Counted from the stretch's first letter, positions 41,744-50,571 are shown. The stretch: DNA of 64,000 nucleotides from Bernardetia sp. ABR2-2B (GCF_037126435.1 NZ_CP147020.1:4036001-4100000), one strand, 5' to 3'. Made by a program: numbers and translations. The notes: generated by a model not told the origin, from the letters alone.

Positions 41744-44236
41744 ATGGATCAGGCTCTCTCAGATGCTCAACACATTGTTCAAATTGCTGCCGAATTAGGT
41801 GTGCGTGTCAAACAAGTAGAAGCAACAGCACAACTTTTAGATGAAGGAGCGACTGTTCCTTTTATTTCTCGCTATCGAAAAGAAGTTACAGGTACACTAG
41901 ATGAGGTACAGGTAGCCAATGTTCGTGATAGACTTTCACAACTTCGTGAATTAGACAAAAGACGTGAAGCCATCTTGAAGTCTATTGATGAGCAGGACAA
42001 ACTTACACCAGAATTAGAAGAAAAAATAAATGCTGTTCAGACACTTTCTGCCCTAGAAGATTTGTATTTGCCTTACAAACCAAAACGCAAAACTCGTGCT
42101 TCGATGGCAAAAGAAAAAGGTTTAGAGCCTTTAGCTTTGCAAGTTTTGGAACAAGGAAGGCTAGATTTGGAAAAGACAGCAAAGCAGTTTGTTGATGAAG
42201 AAAAAGGAGTAAAAACACTTGAAGAAGCATTAGCAGGAGCTAGAGATATTATTGCCGAACATATTAATGAACATGCAGAAACTCGTGCACAATTACGTAC
42301 TATTTTTGAGAAAGAAGGAAAAATTTCGGCAAGAGTAATCACAGGAAAAGAAAAAGAAGGTGAAAAGTATAGAGATTATTTTGAGTGGGAAGAGCCATTA
42401 GTAGAAGCTCCTTCGCATCGTGTTTTGGCACTTCGAAGAGCAGAAAAAGAAGGAATTTTACTTTTAGATGTGCAGCCAAGCGAAGAAAGAGCAATTACTT
42501 TGTTGGAAGATAAGTTTGTTCATAGCAATACCAAATCATCAGAGCAAGTTCAAATAGCTGCAAAAGATGCCTACAAGCGACTTTTGAAACCATCGATGGA
42601 AACAGAAATTCGTATGCTTTCCAAACAAAGAGCTGACCAAGAAGCTATTACTATTTTTGCAGAAAATCTACGACAACTTTTATTATCTGCTCCTTTAGGA
42701 CAAAAAAGTACACTTGCCTTAGACCCTGGGTTTAGAACAGGCTGTAAATTGGTAGTATTAGACAAACAAGGAAAGCTAGTCTATAATGATACAGTATATC
42801 CAAACGAACCTCAAAAAGAGACCCTAAAAGCAGGAAATATAATCTTGGCTTTAGCAGAAAAATATAATATTGAAGCTATTGCAATCGGAAATGGAACGGC
42901 AAGTAGAGAAACAGAGCGTTTTATAAAATCAATTCCAAATCTACCAAAAACGATTCAGATTGTCGTGGTAAGTGAAAGTGGAGCTTCTATTTATTCAGCT
43001 TCAGAAGTAGCTCGGGAAGAATTTGCAGAGTATGATTTGACAGTTCGTGGAGCAGTTTCGATTGGTCGCAGACTTATGGACCCACTAGCAGAACTTGTAA
43101 AACTTGACCCAAAATCTATTGGAGTAGGGCAATATCAGCACGATGTTGATCAAAAACAACTCAAAAATAGTCTTGATGATACAGTTATGAGTTGTGTAAA
43201 TGCTGTTGGTGTAGAAGTAAATACAGCAAGTAAAGAGTTATTGAGCTATGTTTCAGGTTTGGGGGCTTCTCTTGCCAAAAATATTGTAACATTCAGAAAT
43301 GAAAATGGTGCGTTTACAAGTAGAGCGCAACTCAAAAAAGTACCTCGTTTGGGAGATAAAGCTTATGAACAAGCAGCAGGATTTTTACGTATTCGTGATG
43401 CAAAGAATTTATTAGATGCGAGTGCCGTTCATCCAGAAAGTTATCCAATTGTAGAAAAAATGGCGAAAGATGTAGGCACGAGTGTCGAAGAGCTAATAAA
43501 AAATGAAGAACTTCGTAAAAAAATCAATCTAAAAAACTACGTTACTGATACTGTTGGGTTACCAACGCTTGAAGACATTGTTTCCGAACTTGCCAAACCA
43601 GGGAGAGACCCTCGTGAGCAGTTTGAATCTTTTTCATTTGAAGAAGGAGTAGAAAAAATGGAAGATTTGAAGGTAGGAATGAAGCTTTCAGGGATTGTAA
43701 CTAATATTACAGATTTTGGAGCTTTTATCGATGTAGGAGTTCATCAAGACGGACTAGCGCATATTAGTCAGCTTTCAGACAAATTTATTAATCATCCAAC
43801 CGATGCTGTAAAAGTTCATCAGAAGGTAGAAGTAACAGTTATGGATGTAGATTTAGGAAGAAAAAGAATTTCATTAAGTTTAAAAGCTGAACCGTTTGGA
43901 GGAAATCCACCAAAAACAGGAGGTTCAAGTAATACTTCTTCAGAAACTAAATCGCAAAGACCACAAAGAGTAGCAACAAGAAAACCAATAACAAAGGTAG
44001 AAAAAGAAGCCATTTCAAAACTTGGTAAGGAGAGAAAAAATGACTCTAAATTTACTAGAGGAAGTTCTTTATCAGAAGAAGACCAAACACAAACAGAACG
44101 CCCAAAAAGAAAATCATCTTACAAAAAGGCTGATTCGTTTGTAAAAAGACAAGAAAAACAAAAAGAAGAAGAGCAAGAAACAGGTGGAACAATGGAAGAC
44201 AAACTAGCTGCCCTCAGAAATAAATTTGGAAAGTAA
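41744..44236 (+). CDS. tex: Transcription accessory protein Tex (S1 RNA-binding)
   Basis: An 830-residue cytosolic nucleic-acid-binding protein that associates with transcription machinery. Order: N-terminal helical Tex domain (VATAQLLDEGATVPFISRYRKEVTG), YqgF/RNase H-like domain (LALDPGFRTGCKLVVLDKQGKLVYNDTVYP), helix-hairpin-helix region (LLSYVSGLGASLAKNIVTFRNENGAF) and an S1 domain (about 650-720, LKLSGIVTNITDFGAFIDVGVHQDGLAHISQLS). After S1 is a 110-residue Lys/Ser/Gln-rich tail, ending in MEDKLAALRNKFGK. Length is slightly above the usual 770-780 because of that tail. Terminated by a strong hairpin. Confidence 0.93.
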   Translation: MDQALSDAQHIVQIAAELGVRVKQVEATAQLLDEGATVPFISRYRKEVTGTLDEVQVANVRDRLSQLRELDKRREAILKSIDEQDKLTPELEEKINAVQTLSALEDLYLPYKPKRKTRASMAKEKGLEPLALQVLEQGRLDLEKTAKQFVDEEKGVKTLEEALAGARDIIAEHINEHAETRAQLRTIFEKEGKISARVITGKEKEGEKYRDYFEWEEPLVEAPSHRVLALRRAEKEGILLLDVQPSEERAITLLEDKFVHSNTKSSEQVQIAAKDAYKRLLKPSMETEIRMLSKQRADQEAITIFAENLRQLLLSAPLGQKSTLALDPGFRTGCKLVVLDKQGKLVYNDTVYPNEPQKETLKAGNIILALAEKYNIEAIAIGNGTASRETERFIKSIPNLPKTIQIVVVSESGASIYSASEVAREEFAEYDLTVRGAVSIGRRLMDPLAELVKLDPKSIGVGQYQHDVDQKQLKNSLDDTVMSCVNAVGVEVNTASKELLSYVSGLGASLAKNIVTFRNENGAFTSRAQLKKVPRLGDKAYEQAAGFLRIRDAKNLLDASAVHPESYPIVEKMAKDVGTSVEELIKNEELRKKINLKNYVTDTVGLPTLEDIVSELAKPGRDPREQFESFSFEEGVEKMEDLKVGMKLSGIVTNITDFGAFIDVGVHQDGLAHISQLSDKFINHPTDAVKVHQKVEVTVMDVDLGRKRISLSLKAEPFGGNPPKTGGSSNTSSETKSQRPQRVATRKPITKVEKEAISKLGKERKNDSKFTRGSSLSEEDQTQTERPKRKSSYKKADSFVKRQEKQKEEEQETGGTMEDKLAALRNKFGK

Positions 44237-44260
44237 AAATCAATCTTACTTTTTAATAAC

Positions 44261-44304
44261 AACTCTTCATTCGTATTATATAGACGAATGAAGAGTTTTT
44301 GTTT
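44261..44304. terminator. Intrinsic terminator
   Basis: A 14-bp perfect stem (44261-44274 with 44284-44297) with a 9-nt loop and a T-run. It ends tex. Confidence 0.85.
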
Positions 44305-44316
44305 GTACTTATCAAA

Positions 44317-44885
44317 GGCATCTAGCCTTATTTTTTTGTCTATACTATTACAAAATCAAGAAATTTTATCATAAAATTACATTATTATAGAATAAAAACT
44401 CTACATTTGCACTTTATATTACTTATCAATTCTTTAACAACTAATTTATAAACTATGAAAAAAATACAATTATTAGTTTTCTGGATGGCTATTCTATTTA
44501 TATCTAGTTGTAGTATAAACTGTGATGAAGAAATAGGAACATATGGAAATGAAGAAAAACGGCAAAACTTCAAAGTTATATATGAAAAAGAACCTAATAA
44601 TTGGCAACCTATTATTGGGTTATCTGGCAGGTATCCAGCAGATAGCATTCAACTCTACGATGAAAACTATCAACCTGTAGAAAGCTTTGGAGCTAGTGCA
44701 ACAGGACAATGCAATTTTGTATATGTAGATATAGACACACCCAAAGAAGAAGATATAACCAAAACTTACTATTTATATCTCTCTTACCTAGATACAGATA
44801 CCATACGTCACGAATATAGAGTAAATAAGAACACTTGTAAGTATTTACTTGATTATGGATGTTTTTTTTATAACAATCAATTAAC
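44317..44885 (+). repeat. Tandem duplication, unit 1 (promoter plus lipoprotein gene)
   Basis: Nearly the whole segment recurs 854 bp downstream. The 138 bp before the start codon differ at only a few positions. The coding core from about codon 38 on is nearly identical, but codons 8-38 differ strongly. Confidence 0.9.
44402..44409 (+). promoter_or_regulatory. Promoter -7 element, unit 1
   Basis: TACATTTG, a perfect TAnnTTTG core, 45 nt before the lipoprotein start and identical in the second unit. Confidence 0.55.
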
Positions 44886-44940
44886 TGAATCAACAACTAA
44901 TGACACAGGAATTCCAGTATCAACAATTCGTAAAAACTAG
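44455..44940 (+). CDS. Lipoprotein of unknown function, tandem copy 1
   Basis: A 161-residue lipoprotein with lipobox FISSC. A variable N-terminal part (about residues 8-38) precedes a conserved core (RQNFKVIYEKEPNNWQPIIGLSGRYPADSIQLYDENYQPVESFGASATGQCNFVYVDIDTPKEEDI...TYYLYLSYLDTDTIRHEYRVNKNTCKYLLDYG) with two conserved cysteines that may pair. It is probably exposed in the periplasm or on the surface. No family is recognised. A second copy lies 854 bp downstream. The end of its reading frame runs into the remnant of another gene. Confidence 0.7.
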   Translation: MKKIQLLVFWMAILFISSCSINCDEEIGTYGNEEKRQNFKVIYEKEPNNWQPIIGLSGRYPADSIQLYDENYQPVESFGASATGQCNFVYVDIDTPKEEDITKTYYLYLSYLDTDTIRHEYRVNKNTCKYLLDYGCFFYNNQLTESTTNDTGIPVSTIRKN

Positions 44941-45179
44941 TATCTTCATCTTTCTGCTTTTATTTAGTTTTACTATAAAAGCTCAAGAATGATGAAACAT
45001 CAGATATTCAACCACAAGAAGCAATGAATTATCCATGGTTTGGAAACCCAGACTATTTACCTTCTTTTATGGATAGCGTAAGGAGTGTCGATGGTATTCC
45101 TTCACAATATTCTCGTATTATACCTAGCATAAAGTGGCATATACCTATTAAATTTTGGATTCTGACAGAGGGCATTTAG
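44933..45179 (+). pseudogene. 5' remnant of an exported protein, truncated by duplication unit 2
   Basis: Beginning around 44933, codons encode a signal peptide-like stretch KTSIFIFLLLFSFTIKAQE, with GTA where a start codon is expected. After a frameshift at about 44987, the second frame continues from 44991: DETSDIQPQEAMNYPWFGNP ... LPSFMDSVRSVDGIPSQYSRIIPSIKWHIPIKFWILTE. It ends in a stop at 45177-45179. Homology stops exactly where duplication unit 2 begins (45171). The order signal peptide, Trp-Phe-rich segment and IPIKFW strand looks like the start of a secreted metalloprotease. A probable 3' end lies at 45967-46069. Confidence 0.65.
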
Positions 45180-45742
45180 CCTTATTTTTTTGTCTATACT
45201 ATTACAAAATCAAGAAATTTTATCATAAAATTACATTATTGTAGAATAAAAACTCTACATTTGCACTTTATATTACTTATCAATTCTTTAACAACTAATT
45301 TATAAACTATGAAAAAAATACAATTATTAGCCTACTTTATGACTCTACTGCTTATTTGGGGCTGTAGTAATAAATGCCCTGACCAATTTGGAGATGAAGA
45401 AGTCTTGGAAAAAAGACAAAACTTCAAAGTTATATATGAAAAAGAACCTGATAACTGGCAACCTATTATTGGGTTATTTGGCAGGTATCCAGCAGATAGC
45501 ATTCAACTCTACGATGAAAATTACGAGCCTGTAGAAAGCTTTGGAGCTAGTGCAACAGGACAATGCAATTTTGTATATGTAGATATAGACACACCCAAAG
45601 AAGAAGATATAATCAGAACTTACTATCTATATCTCTCTTACCTAGATACAGATACCATACGTCACGAATATAGAGTAAATAAGAACACTTGTAAATATTT
45701 ACTTGATTATGGACGTTTTTTTTATAATAACAAATTAATTAC
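45171..45742 (+). repeat. Tandem duplication, unit 2
   Basis: Second copy at an 854-bp offset, with the same promoter, start context and core; see unit 1. Confidence 0.9.
45256..45263 (+). promoter_or_regulatory. Promoter -7 element, unit 2
   Basis: TACATTTG at the same offset as in unit 1. The upstream segment differs by only one or two bases. Confidence 0.55.
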
Positions 45743-45791
45743 TCAAAATGAAAAAGCAAATTTTATCCCAAGTGCATCAATCAATAAGTAG
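45309..45791 (+). CDS. Lipoprotein of unknown function, tandem copy 2
   Basis: A 160-residue paralogue of the gene at 44455. The first seven codons and the core (from RQNFKVIYEKEP) are nearly identical, but the region in between (AYFMTLLLIWGCSNKCPDQFGDEEVLE) is quite different, while still keeping a lipobox (WGC). The last 15 residues differ too (ITQNEKANFIPSASINK). Gene conversion or selection on the N-terminal segment could explain this mosaic. Function unknown. Confidence 0.7.
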   Translation: MKKIQLLAYFMTLLLIWGCSNKCPDQFGDEEVLEKRQNFKVIYEKEPDNWQPIIGLFGRYPADSIQLYDENYEPVESFGASATGQCNFVYVDIDTPKEEDIIRTYYLYLSYLDTDTIRHEYRVNKNTCKYLLDYGRFFYNNKLITQNEKANFIPSASINK

Positions 45792-45825
45792 ATATGTAAT
45801 TCCCCTGCCCTTTTTCGGCTTCTAA

Positions 45826-45848
45826 ATAGCCGTTGCTTGGTTCTGCCG
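45826..45848 (+). repeat. Partial copy of the 5'-leader hairpin repeat
   Basis: AAATAGCCGTTGCTTGG matches the start of the dnaJ-like copy and then diverges. It lies in the 374-bp gap 45792-46165, which also holds a degenerate promoter copy and a pseudogene end. Confidence 0.45.
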
Positions 45849-45914
45849 AGTAACCTATATGTATTCGGCTTCCAGCCGTGAATTTGTATTTTAATTCATA
45901 ACTTAAACCAAAGG

Positions 45915-45966
45915 CTACTAAGTCTTATTTTTTTGTCTACATTCAAATTTTATATTCGTAGAATAA
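45915..45966 (+). repeat. Degenerate third copy of the duplicated promoter region
   Basis: AAGGCTACTAAGTCTTATTT and GTAGAATAAAAA are recognisable from the upstream part of units 1 and 2, with internal deletions. No lipoprotein gene follows it. Confidence 0.55.
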
Positions 45967-46069
45967 AAAAACATACATCTAAATTTGTCAAAATTACCAT
46001 TTGGAAATTATGTCTTGAAAGTGATTACAAAAGAAGAGGTGTTTTTTTAGTCAGGTGATAAAGGAGTAA
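45967..46069 (+). pseudogene. 3' remnant of a T9SS-cargo gene (sorting tail)
   Basis: The frame reads NLSKLPFGNYVLKVITKEEVFF followed by a stop at 46048. Removing one T of the run at 46042-46048 would join SQVIKE and the stop at 46067-46069. The whole (LPxGxYVLKVxTKE...SQVIKE) is a typical end of a T9SS sorting domain. No upstream coding part is attached. It is probably the other end of the gene whose start is at 44933-45179. Confidence 0.65.
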
Positions 46070-46107
46070 TACATTTTGACTTTCACAAAAAACTCTACTT
46101 TTAAAAC

Positions 46108-46150
46108 AAAACCCCTAAATTTTACTATGAAATTTAGGGGTTTTATTGTT
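46108..46150. terminator. Intrinsic terminator, bidirectional
   Basis: A 15-bp perfect stem (46108-46122 with 46130-46144) flanked by A- and T-runs, 16 bp past the rho stop. Confidence 0.85.
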
Positions 46151-46165
46151 TTTAGTTTATGATTA

Positions 46166-48058
46166 CTAATTATCCATAGAAGCCAAAAATTCATCATTTG
46201 ATTTTGTGCCTCTCATATGTTTGAGCATATAATCCATTGCTTCGTTGGAGTGCATGTCATTCATCATTCTACGCAAAATCCAAACACGTTGTAAAGTATC
46301 TTTATCTAATAATAAATCTTCACGACGAGTACCAGAAGCAGGAATATCAATAGCAGGATAAACTCGTTTGTTGGCAAGTTTACGGTCAAGCTGGAGTTCC
46401 ATATTACCTGTTCCCTTAAATTCTTCAAAGATTACTTCATCCATTTTCGAACCTGTATCAATCAAAGCAGTTGCGATAATAGTTAGTGAACCTCCATTTT
46501 CTACATTACGAGCAGCACCAAAAAAGCGTTTTGGTTTGTGAAGTGCATTTGCATCAACACCACCAGAAAGAATTTTGCCAGAAGAAGGAACAGTCGTATT
46601 ATAAGCACGAGCCAAACGAGTAATCGAATCTAAAAGAATAACTACATCGTGTCCACATTCTACTAAACGCTTTGCTTTTTCCAAAACCATATTGGCTACT
46701 TTTACGTGTCTATCTGCCTGTTCGTCAAAAGTAGAAGCAACTACTTCTCCTCTTACGCTACGTTCCATATCAGTTACTTCTTCAGGACGCTCATCTATCA
46801 AAAGAACCAATAAATAACATTCAGGGTGGTTTTCGGCAATTGCATTTGCAATTTCTTTCAAAAGAACCGTTTTACCAGTCTTTGGTTGGGCGACAATCAT
46901 TCCACGCTGTCCTTTTCCAATAGGAGCAAACAAATCTAGCATTCTAGTTGAGTATGTATTTGCTCTTGTAGAAAGATTTAGTCGTTCACGAGGAAAAAGT
47001 GGCGTAAGGTGTTCGAAAGAAACTCTATCTCTAATCTGTTCGGTAGTTTTTCCGTTTACAGATTCAATTCTTAATAAGGCAAAATATTTTTCTCCGTCTT
47101 TTGGTGGACGAATTTGTCCTTTTACAGTATCTCCTGTTTTTAATCCTAAGAGTTTGATTTGAGAAGGCGAAATATAAACATCATCAGGACTAGCCAAGTA
47201 GTTATAGTCTGAAGAACGTAAAAATCCATATCCATCAGAGATAACTTCTAAAACTCCCTCACTCATTACGACACCATCAAATTCACGGATATTATATTTT
47301 TTGTTAGAAGATTTTCTGTCTGAATTTCTATCACTTCTATCATTACTGCGACTTGATTTTTCCGAACGGCTAGAGTTATCTTTCTCATCATCATTTGATT
47401 TTGAGCGTTGAGAAGCCCTTTGAATAGGTGCTTTTGTATCCGTTTCTTTTACATTTACTCGGCTTCGACGACGTGAGCTTTCGTTTTCTTTTCGTTCTTC
47501 ATTACGTGCATCTAATCTTGAACGTCTTTCTGTTCTTTCTTTAGAATCTTTGCCTGAATCTGTATTTTCTTTACTCTCTTTCTTGTCAGCTGTGTCGCTT
47601 TTGCCAATAAGATTTGCTCGTTTTCTTTCACGAAGTGTTTCTCGGATTCGCTCTATCGAATCATCTTTTTTAGTTTCTTCTTTTTTCTCCTCTTTTTCAT
47701 CTGTAGAAGTTTTGGTAGCTGTTGTTGTTTCTGTTGAATCCTTTGCTTCATTAGCTTCTTGTTTTTCTTTCTTCAAGAAACTAAATGTAGGAAGTTTGTA
47801 ACCAGATTCTTTTTTCTCTTCTTCTTTTACAGCTGTTTTTTCGACAGAGACAGTTTCTTTTTTAGAAGAGGCAGAAGAGACTTTTGCTGTTTCTTTGCTA
47901 GAGTCATTATCTTCATCTTCTTTATTAGCTTGATGATCCAAGATTTTATAAATAAGGTCTTTTTTGGCTAAACGGCTATGATTTTTCAAGCCCATTTCGG
48001 TAGCGATAGTACGCAATTCGGAGAGTAAGCGAACATTAAGTTCCTCAATATTATACAT
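46166..48058 (-). CDS. rho: Transcription termination factor Rho with long disordered insert
   Basis: A 630-residue hexameric RNA helicase that ends transcription. Order: Rho_N domain (1-45, [25 protein letters not shown]), a disordered region of about 200 residues rich in Lys, Glu, Ser, Arg and Asp (about 50-255), a cold-shock-like RNA-binding domain ([15 protein letters not shown]...), and the ATPase core. Walker A is [15 protein letters not shown], Walker [15 protein letters not shown], and the R-loop [21 protein letters not shown]. coli Rho is 419 residues; the excess is nearly all in the insert. Bacteroidota Rho proteins are known for such inserts, and that of B. thetaiotaomicron drives phase separation. 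Upstream lies a long non-coding leader (48059-48638). Confidence 0.94.
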   Translation of the reverse strand: MYNIEELNVRLLSELRTIATEMGLKNHSRLAKKDLIYKILDHQANKEDEDNDSSKETAKVSSASSKKETVSVEKTAVKEEEKKESGYKLPTFSFLKKEKQEANEAKDSTETTTATKTSTDEKEEKKEETKKDDSIERIRETLRERKRANLIGKSDTADKKESKENTDSGKDSKERTERRSRLDARNEERKENESSRRRSRVNVKETDTKAPIQRASQRSKSNDDEKDNSSRSEKSSRSNDRSDRNSDRKSSNKKYNIREFDGVVMSEGVLEVISDGYGFLRSSDYNYLASPDDVYISPSQIKLLGLKTGDTVKGQIRPPKDGEKYFALLRIESVNGKTTEQIRDRVSFEHLTPLFPRERLNLSTRANTYSTRMLDLFAPIGKGQRGMIVAQPKTGKTVLLKEIANAIAENHPECYLLVLLIDERPEEVTDMERSVRGEVVASTFDEQADRHVKVANMVLEKAKRLVECGHDVVILLDSITRLARAYNTTVPSSGKILSGGVDANALHKPKRFFGAARNVENGGSLTIIATALIDTGSKMDEVIFEEFKGTGNMELQLDRKLANKRVYPAIDIPASGTRREDLLLDKDTLQRVWILRRMMNDMHSNEAMDYMLKHMRGTKSNDEFLASMDN

Positions 48059-48638
48059 ATTGACTTATAAGGTTGGTAGGAATAATTGTTTAATTCTAAG
48101 AAATTAGTTTAGAAAGTTCATTAAGAACAATCTAAAAGACATAGAAAAAACGTGAAGTTGTAATAAAAATAGTTAAAGAAATGACGTAAATTTAATGACT
48201 ATCATTCTGCTTTAATCTTAAATTGAAATTTGAAAGGATAAATCGAATCTAAAATTAAAAAATAGATTAAAATTTATCTGTAATAATGTATTGTAGATTC
48301 TTCTTATACTTCCTTCATTACTTTCAATGTTGATTTAATGTTAGTAGGAAATTATAAAAAGTAAAAAGACATTTTTTGAAATATGAAAGGAGATATTTTG
48401 GTTTCTATAAAACTGTATGCAAACCATAAATTTAACTAAGCATTTATTAACGTATTCATCTTCATCAATTGAGCGTCAAAAAAAACACTAATTTACTTTA
48501 TCAAATTTGTTCTCTTTCTATTTATCCTTTAGTAGTAATATTATAATTCTGTTTTTAAAGGATATGTAAATATAACAATTTTTCTGAGTAATGTTTCTAT
48601 TTCTACATTATTTTTTAGGAAATATCTTCAAATAGCCT
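48059..48638. other. 580-bp non-coding region upstream of rho
   Basis: AT-rich with no ORF above background, no RNA gene pattern and no clear TAnnTTTG core on the minus strand. It probably contains the rho promoter and a long leader, which could be used for autogenous control, but no leader motif was recognised. Confidence 0.45.
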
Positions 48639-48980
48639 TTATTTGCTCCAATATTTCCAAAATGCCCATACTTTTCGGTTTTTAAGATATTCTAAATTCC
48701 ATTCATTTTGATAAGCTTCTTTTTCAAAAACAATATTCATATATGCTGAATAATGCTTTTTGATTTTGATAAGTTGGATAAAATAGTGCCCTAAATAAAC
48801 TAAGTAAAAAGGAATAATAAGCATTTCTAGCTGCTGACGTAAATGTATTTTTTCGTGATTGATTAATACTTTATCATACTTATCTTTTTCTGAATCTACC
48901 AAGACAAAAGGAAATAAAGCCATTGCACGAGGTGGATTTTTTAAGATTTTAAATAAAAAAGGATTAGAGAGTAGAATCAA
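48639..48980 (-). CDS. Small membrane protein with HExxH motif
   Basis: A 113-residue protein with one hydrophobic segment (MLIIPFYLVYLGHYFIQLI). An HEKIH motif (NHEKIHLRQQLEMLI) sits just before it, and HYFIQ could add another ligand. This resembles small M56/BlaR-like or DUF zinc-peptidase fragments of Bacteroidota. Two alternative starts (M1 or the ATG for MALFPFVLVD) are possible. Whether it binds zinc is unknown. It is monocistronic, upstream of the DUF937-like gene by 53 bp. Confidence 0.5.
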   Translation of the reverse strand: MILLSNPFLFKILKNPPRAMALFPFVLVDSEKDKYDKVLINHEKIHLRQQLEMLIIPFYLVYLGHYFIQLIKIKKHYSAYMNIVFEKEAYQNEWNLEYLKNRKVWAFWKYWSK

Positions 48981-49033
48981 TTGGATTTTGGAAATTAAGT
49001 AGTAATAAAAATATAGTTTTGTATCAAAAAATT

Positions 49034-49516
49034 CTAACGACTGAATTGCTTTTTTTCTTCTGGCGACAAACTATCCCATCTTTTTTTGAGATTTTCTAAC
49101 GTTGGGATACAACTTTCTAAACCCATCTGAACGCATAAAGTGTTTATATCTGTTGCAGGTTTTGATTTGCTACTATTTATTTTTTGGATAATAAAAGGAG
49201 ATACTATTTTTGCAGCTTTTTCAGCATGTATATCCGATAATTTTAAATTATCTCTAAGCTTTTTGGCGTGGAAATATTCCATCAATGAAGTAATTTGAGT
49301 AACAGAAAGTGAAGTAGCTGTTCCATTATATACTTTCAAAAATTCATCAAAATGCCCTGCCCCAGCTTCACTTTCTAAGAGCCGAATATAAGAATCTTTA
49401 GCAAGTTCTATGGCTTGATGTGTTGTTTGTTCAGATGTACTTACTTCATTTTTTATATTTTCTGCTAGTTTGCTTTTAGCATCATTAATTATTTTATCTA
49501 TTGGGCTGGTAGTCAT
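49034..49516 (-). CDS. DUF937-like protein, second copy
   Basis: A 160-residue soluble helical protein. The middle matches the paralogue at 49761 in pattern (AIELAKDSYIRLLESEAGAGHFDEFLKVYNGTATSLSV versus ADVAKNSFLTQMASEAMSGNLPQLLDIFNGKATATTAN), so the two genes are paralogous. Its C-terminus ends in a helix (LENLKKRWDSLSPEEKKQFSR) and lacks the Gly/Leu-rich end of its neighbour. The ATG at 49516 is used; an in-frame ATG at 49549 is less likely. Function unknown. Confidence 0.6.
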   Translation of the reverse strand: MTTSPIDKIINDAKSKLAENIKNEVSTSEQTTHQAIELAKDSYIRLLESEAGAGHFDEFLKVYNGTATSLSVTQITSLMEYFHAKKLRDNLKLSDIHAEKAAKIVSPFIIQKINSSKSKPATDINTLCVQMGLESCIPTLENLKKRWDSLSPEEKKQFSR

Positions 49517-49673
49517 GGTTATTATTTTTTGAATATTTTGATTAAGCATTAAAATTTCTCATAATCTAATCAAATAAATCAAAGTATGAGAAACTTTAAA
49601 ATCAATAAAGGTTTTCTTATAAAAAAATATAAGTTCATTTTTTATGCTTTGAGCATATATTCTTAAATTGTAG

Positions 49674-49712
49674 TTGTTGGTGTCGCTTCGCTAAAACACC
49701 AACAACGGCAGT
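49674..49712 (-). repeat. 5'-leader hairpin repeat, diverged copy
   Basis: GTTGGTGT (49676-49683) pairs with ACACCAAC (49696-49703). The gene-sense motif GCCGTTG and GCGACACC agree with the copies before alaS and the dnaJ-like gene. It lies 158 nt before the start of the 49516 gene. Confidence 0.6.
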
Positions 49713-49760
49713 TTTCGTCTTTTATAAGAAAACTCTGAAAATCAATAAGACAAGAAATAT

Positions 49761-50225
49761 CTAGCTAAAAAGTCCACCTAAGCCACCTTTTCCTCCAAGC
49801 AAACCTCCTAACATTCCACCAATATTATCTAAGTTATCAAGCCCCAATTTTGACATCATCGAACCTTCATCTTCTGCACTTCCTGTTTCTGGAGAAGCAA
49901 TTTTAGACATAATAAAAGGAATGACCATATTAGAAACCATAGCAGCCGTTTCTTTCGAAACACCCATTTTTTCCATCATATCTCCCCCAAACTGATCTAC
50001 AAGACGCATAACCATTGGGTTTGCTGTCGTGGCAGTTGCTTTTCCATTAAAAATATCTAATAGTTGTGGCAAATTTCCACTCATTGCTTCACTTGCCATT
50101 TGAGTAAGAAATGAATTTTTGGCTACATCAGCCGTTTCGCTCACTTGTGAAGAAGATAATCCTGCTTCTTGTTGGAGTTGTGTTCCGAGTTGTCCTTGTG
50201 CGAGTTGTAATAAATCGTCTAACAT
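49761..50225 (-). CDS. DUF937-like protein
   Basis: A 154-residue soluble helical protein of the DUF937/YidB-like type. It has repeated short helices (LLQLAQGQLGTQLQQEAGLSSSQVSETADVAKNSFL, MVMRLVDQFGGDMMEKMGVSKETAAMVSNMVIPFIMSKI) and ends in a Gly/Leu-rich stretch (GGMLGGLLGGKGGLGGLFS), which is typical. The role of the family is unknown, with suggestions of envelope or genome maintenance. It lies upstream of its paralogue at 49034, separated by a hairpin repeat. Confidence 0.7.
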   Translation of the reverse strand: MLDDLLQLAQGQLGTQLQQEAGLSSSQVSETADVAKNSFLTQMASEAMSGNLPQLLDIFNGKATATTANPMVMRLVDQFGGDMMEKMGVSKETAAMVSNMVIPFIMSKIASPETGSAEDEGSMMSKLGLDNLDNIGGMLGGLLGGKGGLGGLFS

Positions 50226-50421
50226 ATTTTTAATAGTTTGTGTAAAGTTTGAGCGTTGAATTTATGACTAACTCTACAAGATACTATTTTTTATGAAATT
50301 TATGAATAGCTTTTCAAAATACACAAAAAATATTAAAGGTATATACAAAAATTAGCATTGAATAAAGAGTTTTGATTAGTTTTAGGGTTAATAACCTGTA
50401 AGACTTCAAATTACAAAAATT

Positions 50422-50571
50422 ATGAAAGAAATTGTAAAAGAAAAAGAAAGTGATGAGTTTGAAAAACCTCCTATTTTCGGAACATGGAAAACTTTTTATA
50501 GTGTAGTTTTGGGAGAGTTAGTTCTTCTGATTGTTCTGTTTTATTTATTTGGACACTATTTTAGTGCTTAG
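50422..50571 (+). CDS. Small membrane protein preceding the sodium:solute symporter
   Basis: A 49-residue protein (MKEIVKEKESDEFEKPPIFG... FSA) with one transmembrane helix (VVLGELVLLIVLFYLF) and a conserved-looking PPIFGTWKTFYS entry segment. It is 131 bp ahead of a solute:sodium symporter. Small single-helix subunits sit next to such transporters in some Bacteroidota and Proteobacteria and resemble sodium/substrate symporter small subunits. It could be a partner of the transporter. It was found by direct reading of the intergenic sequence. Confidence 0.6.
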   Translation: MKEIVKEKESDEFEKPPIFGTWKTFYSVVLGELVLLIVLFYLFGHYFSA

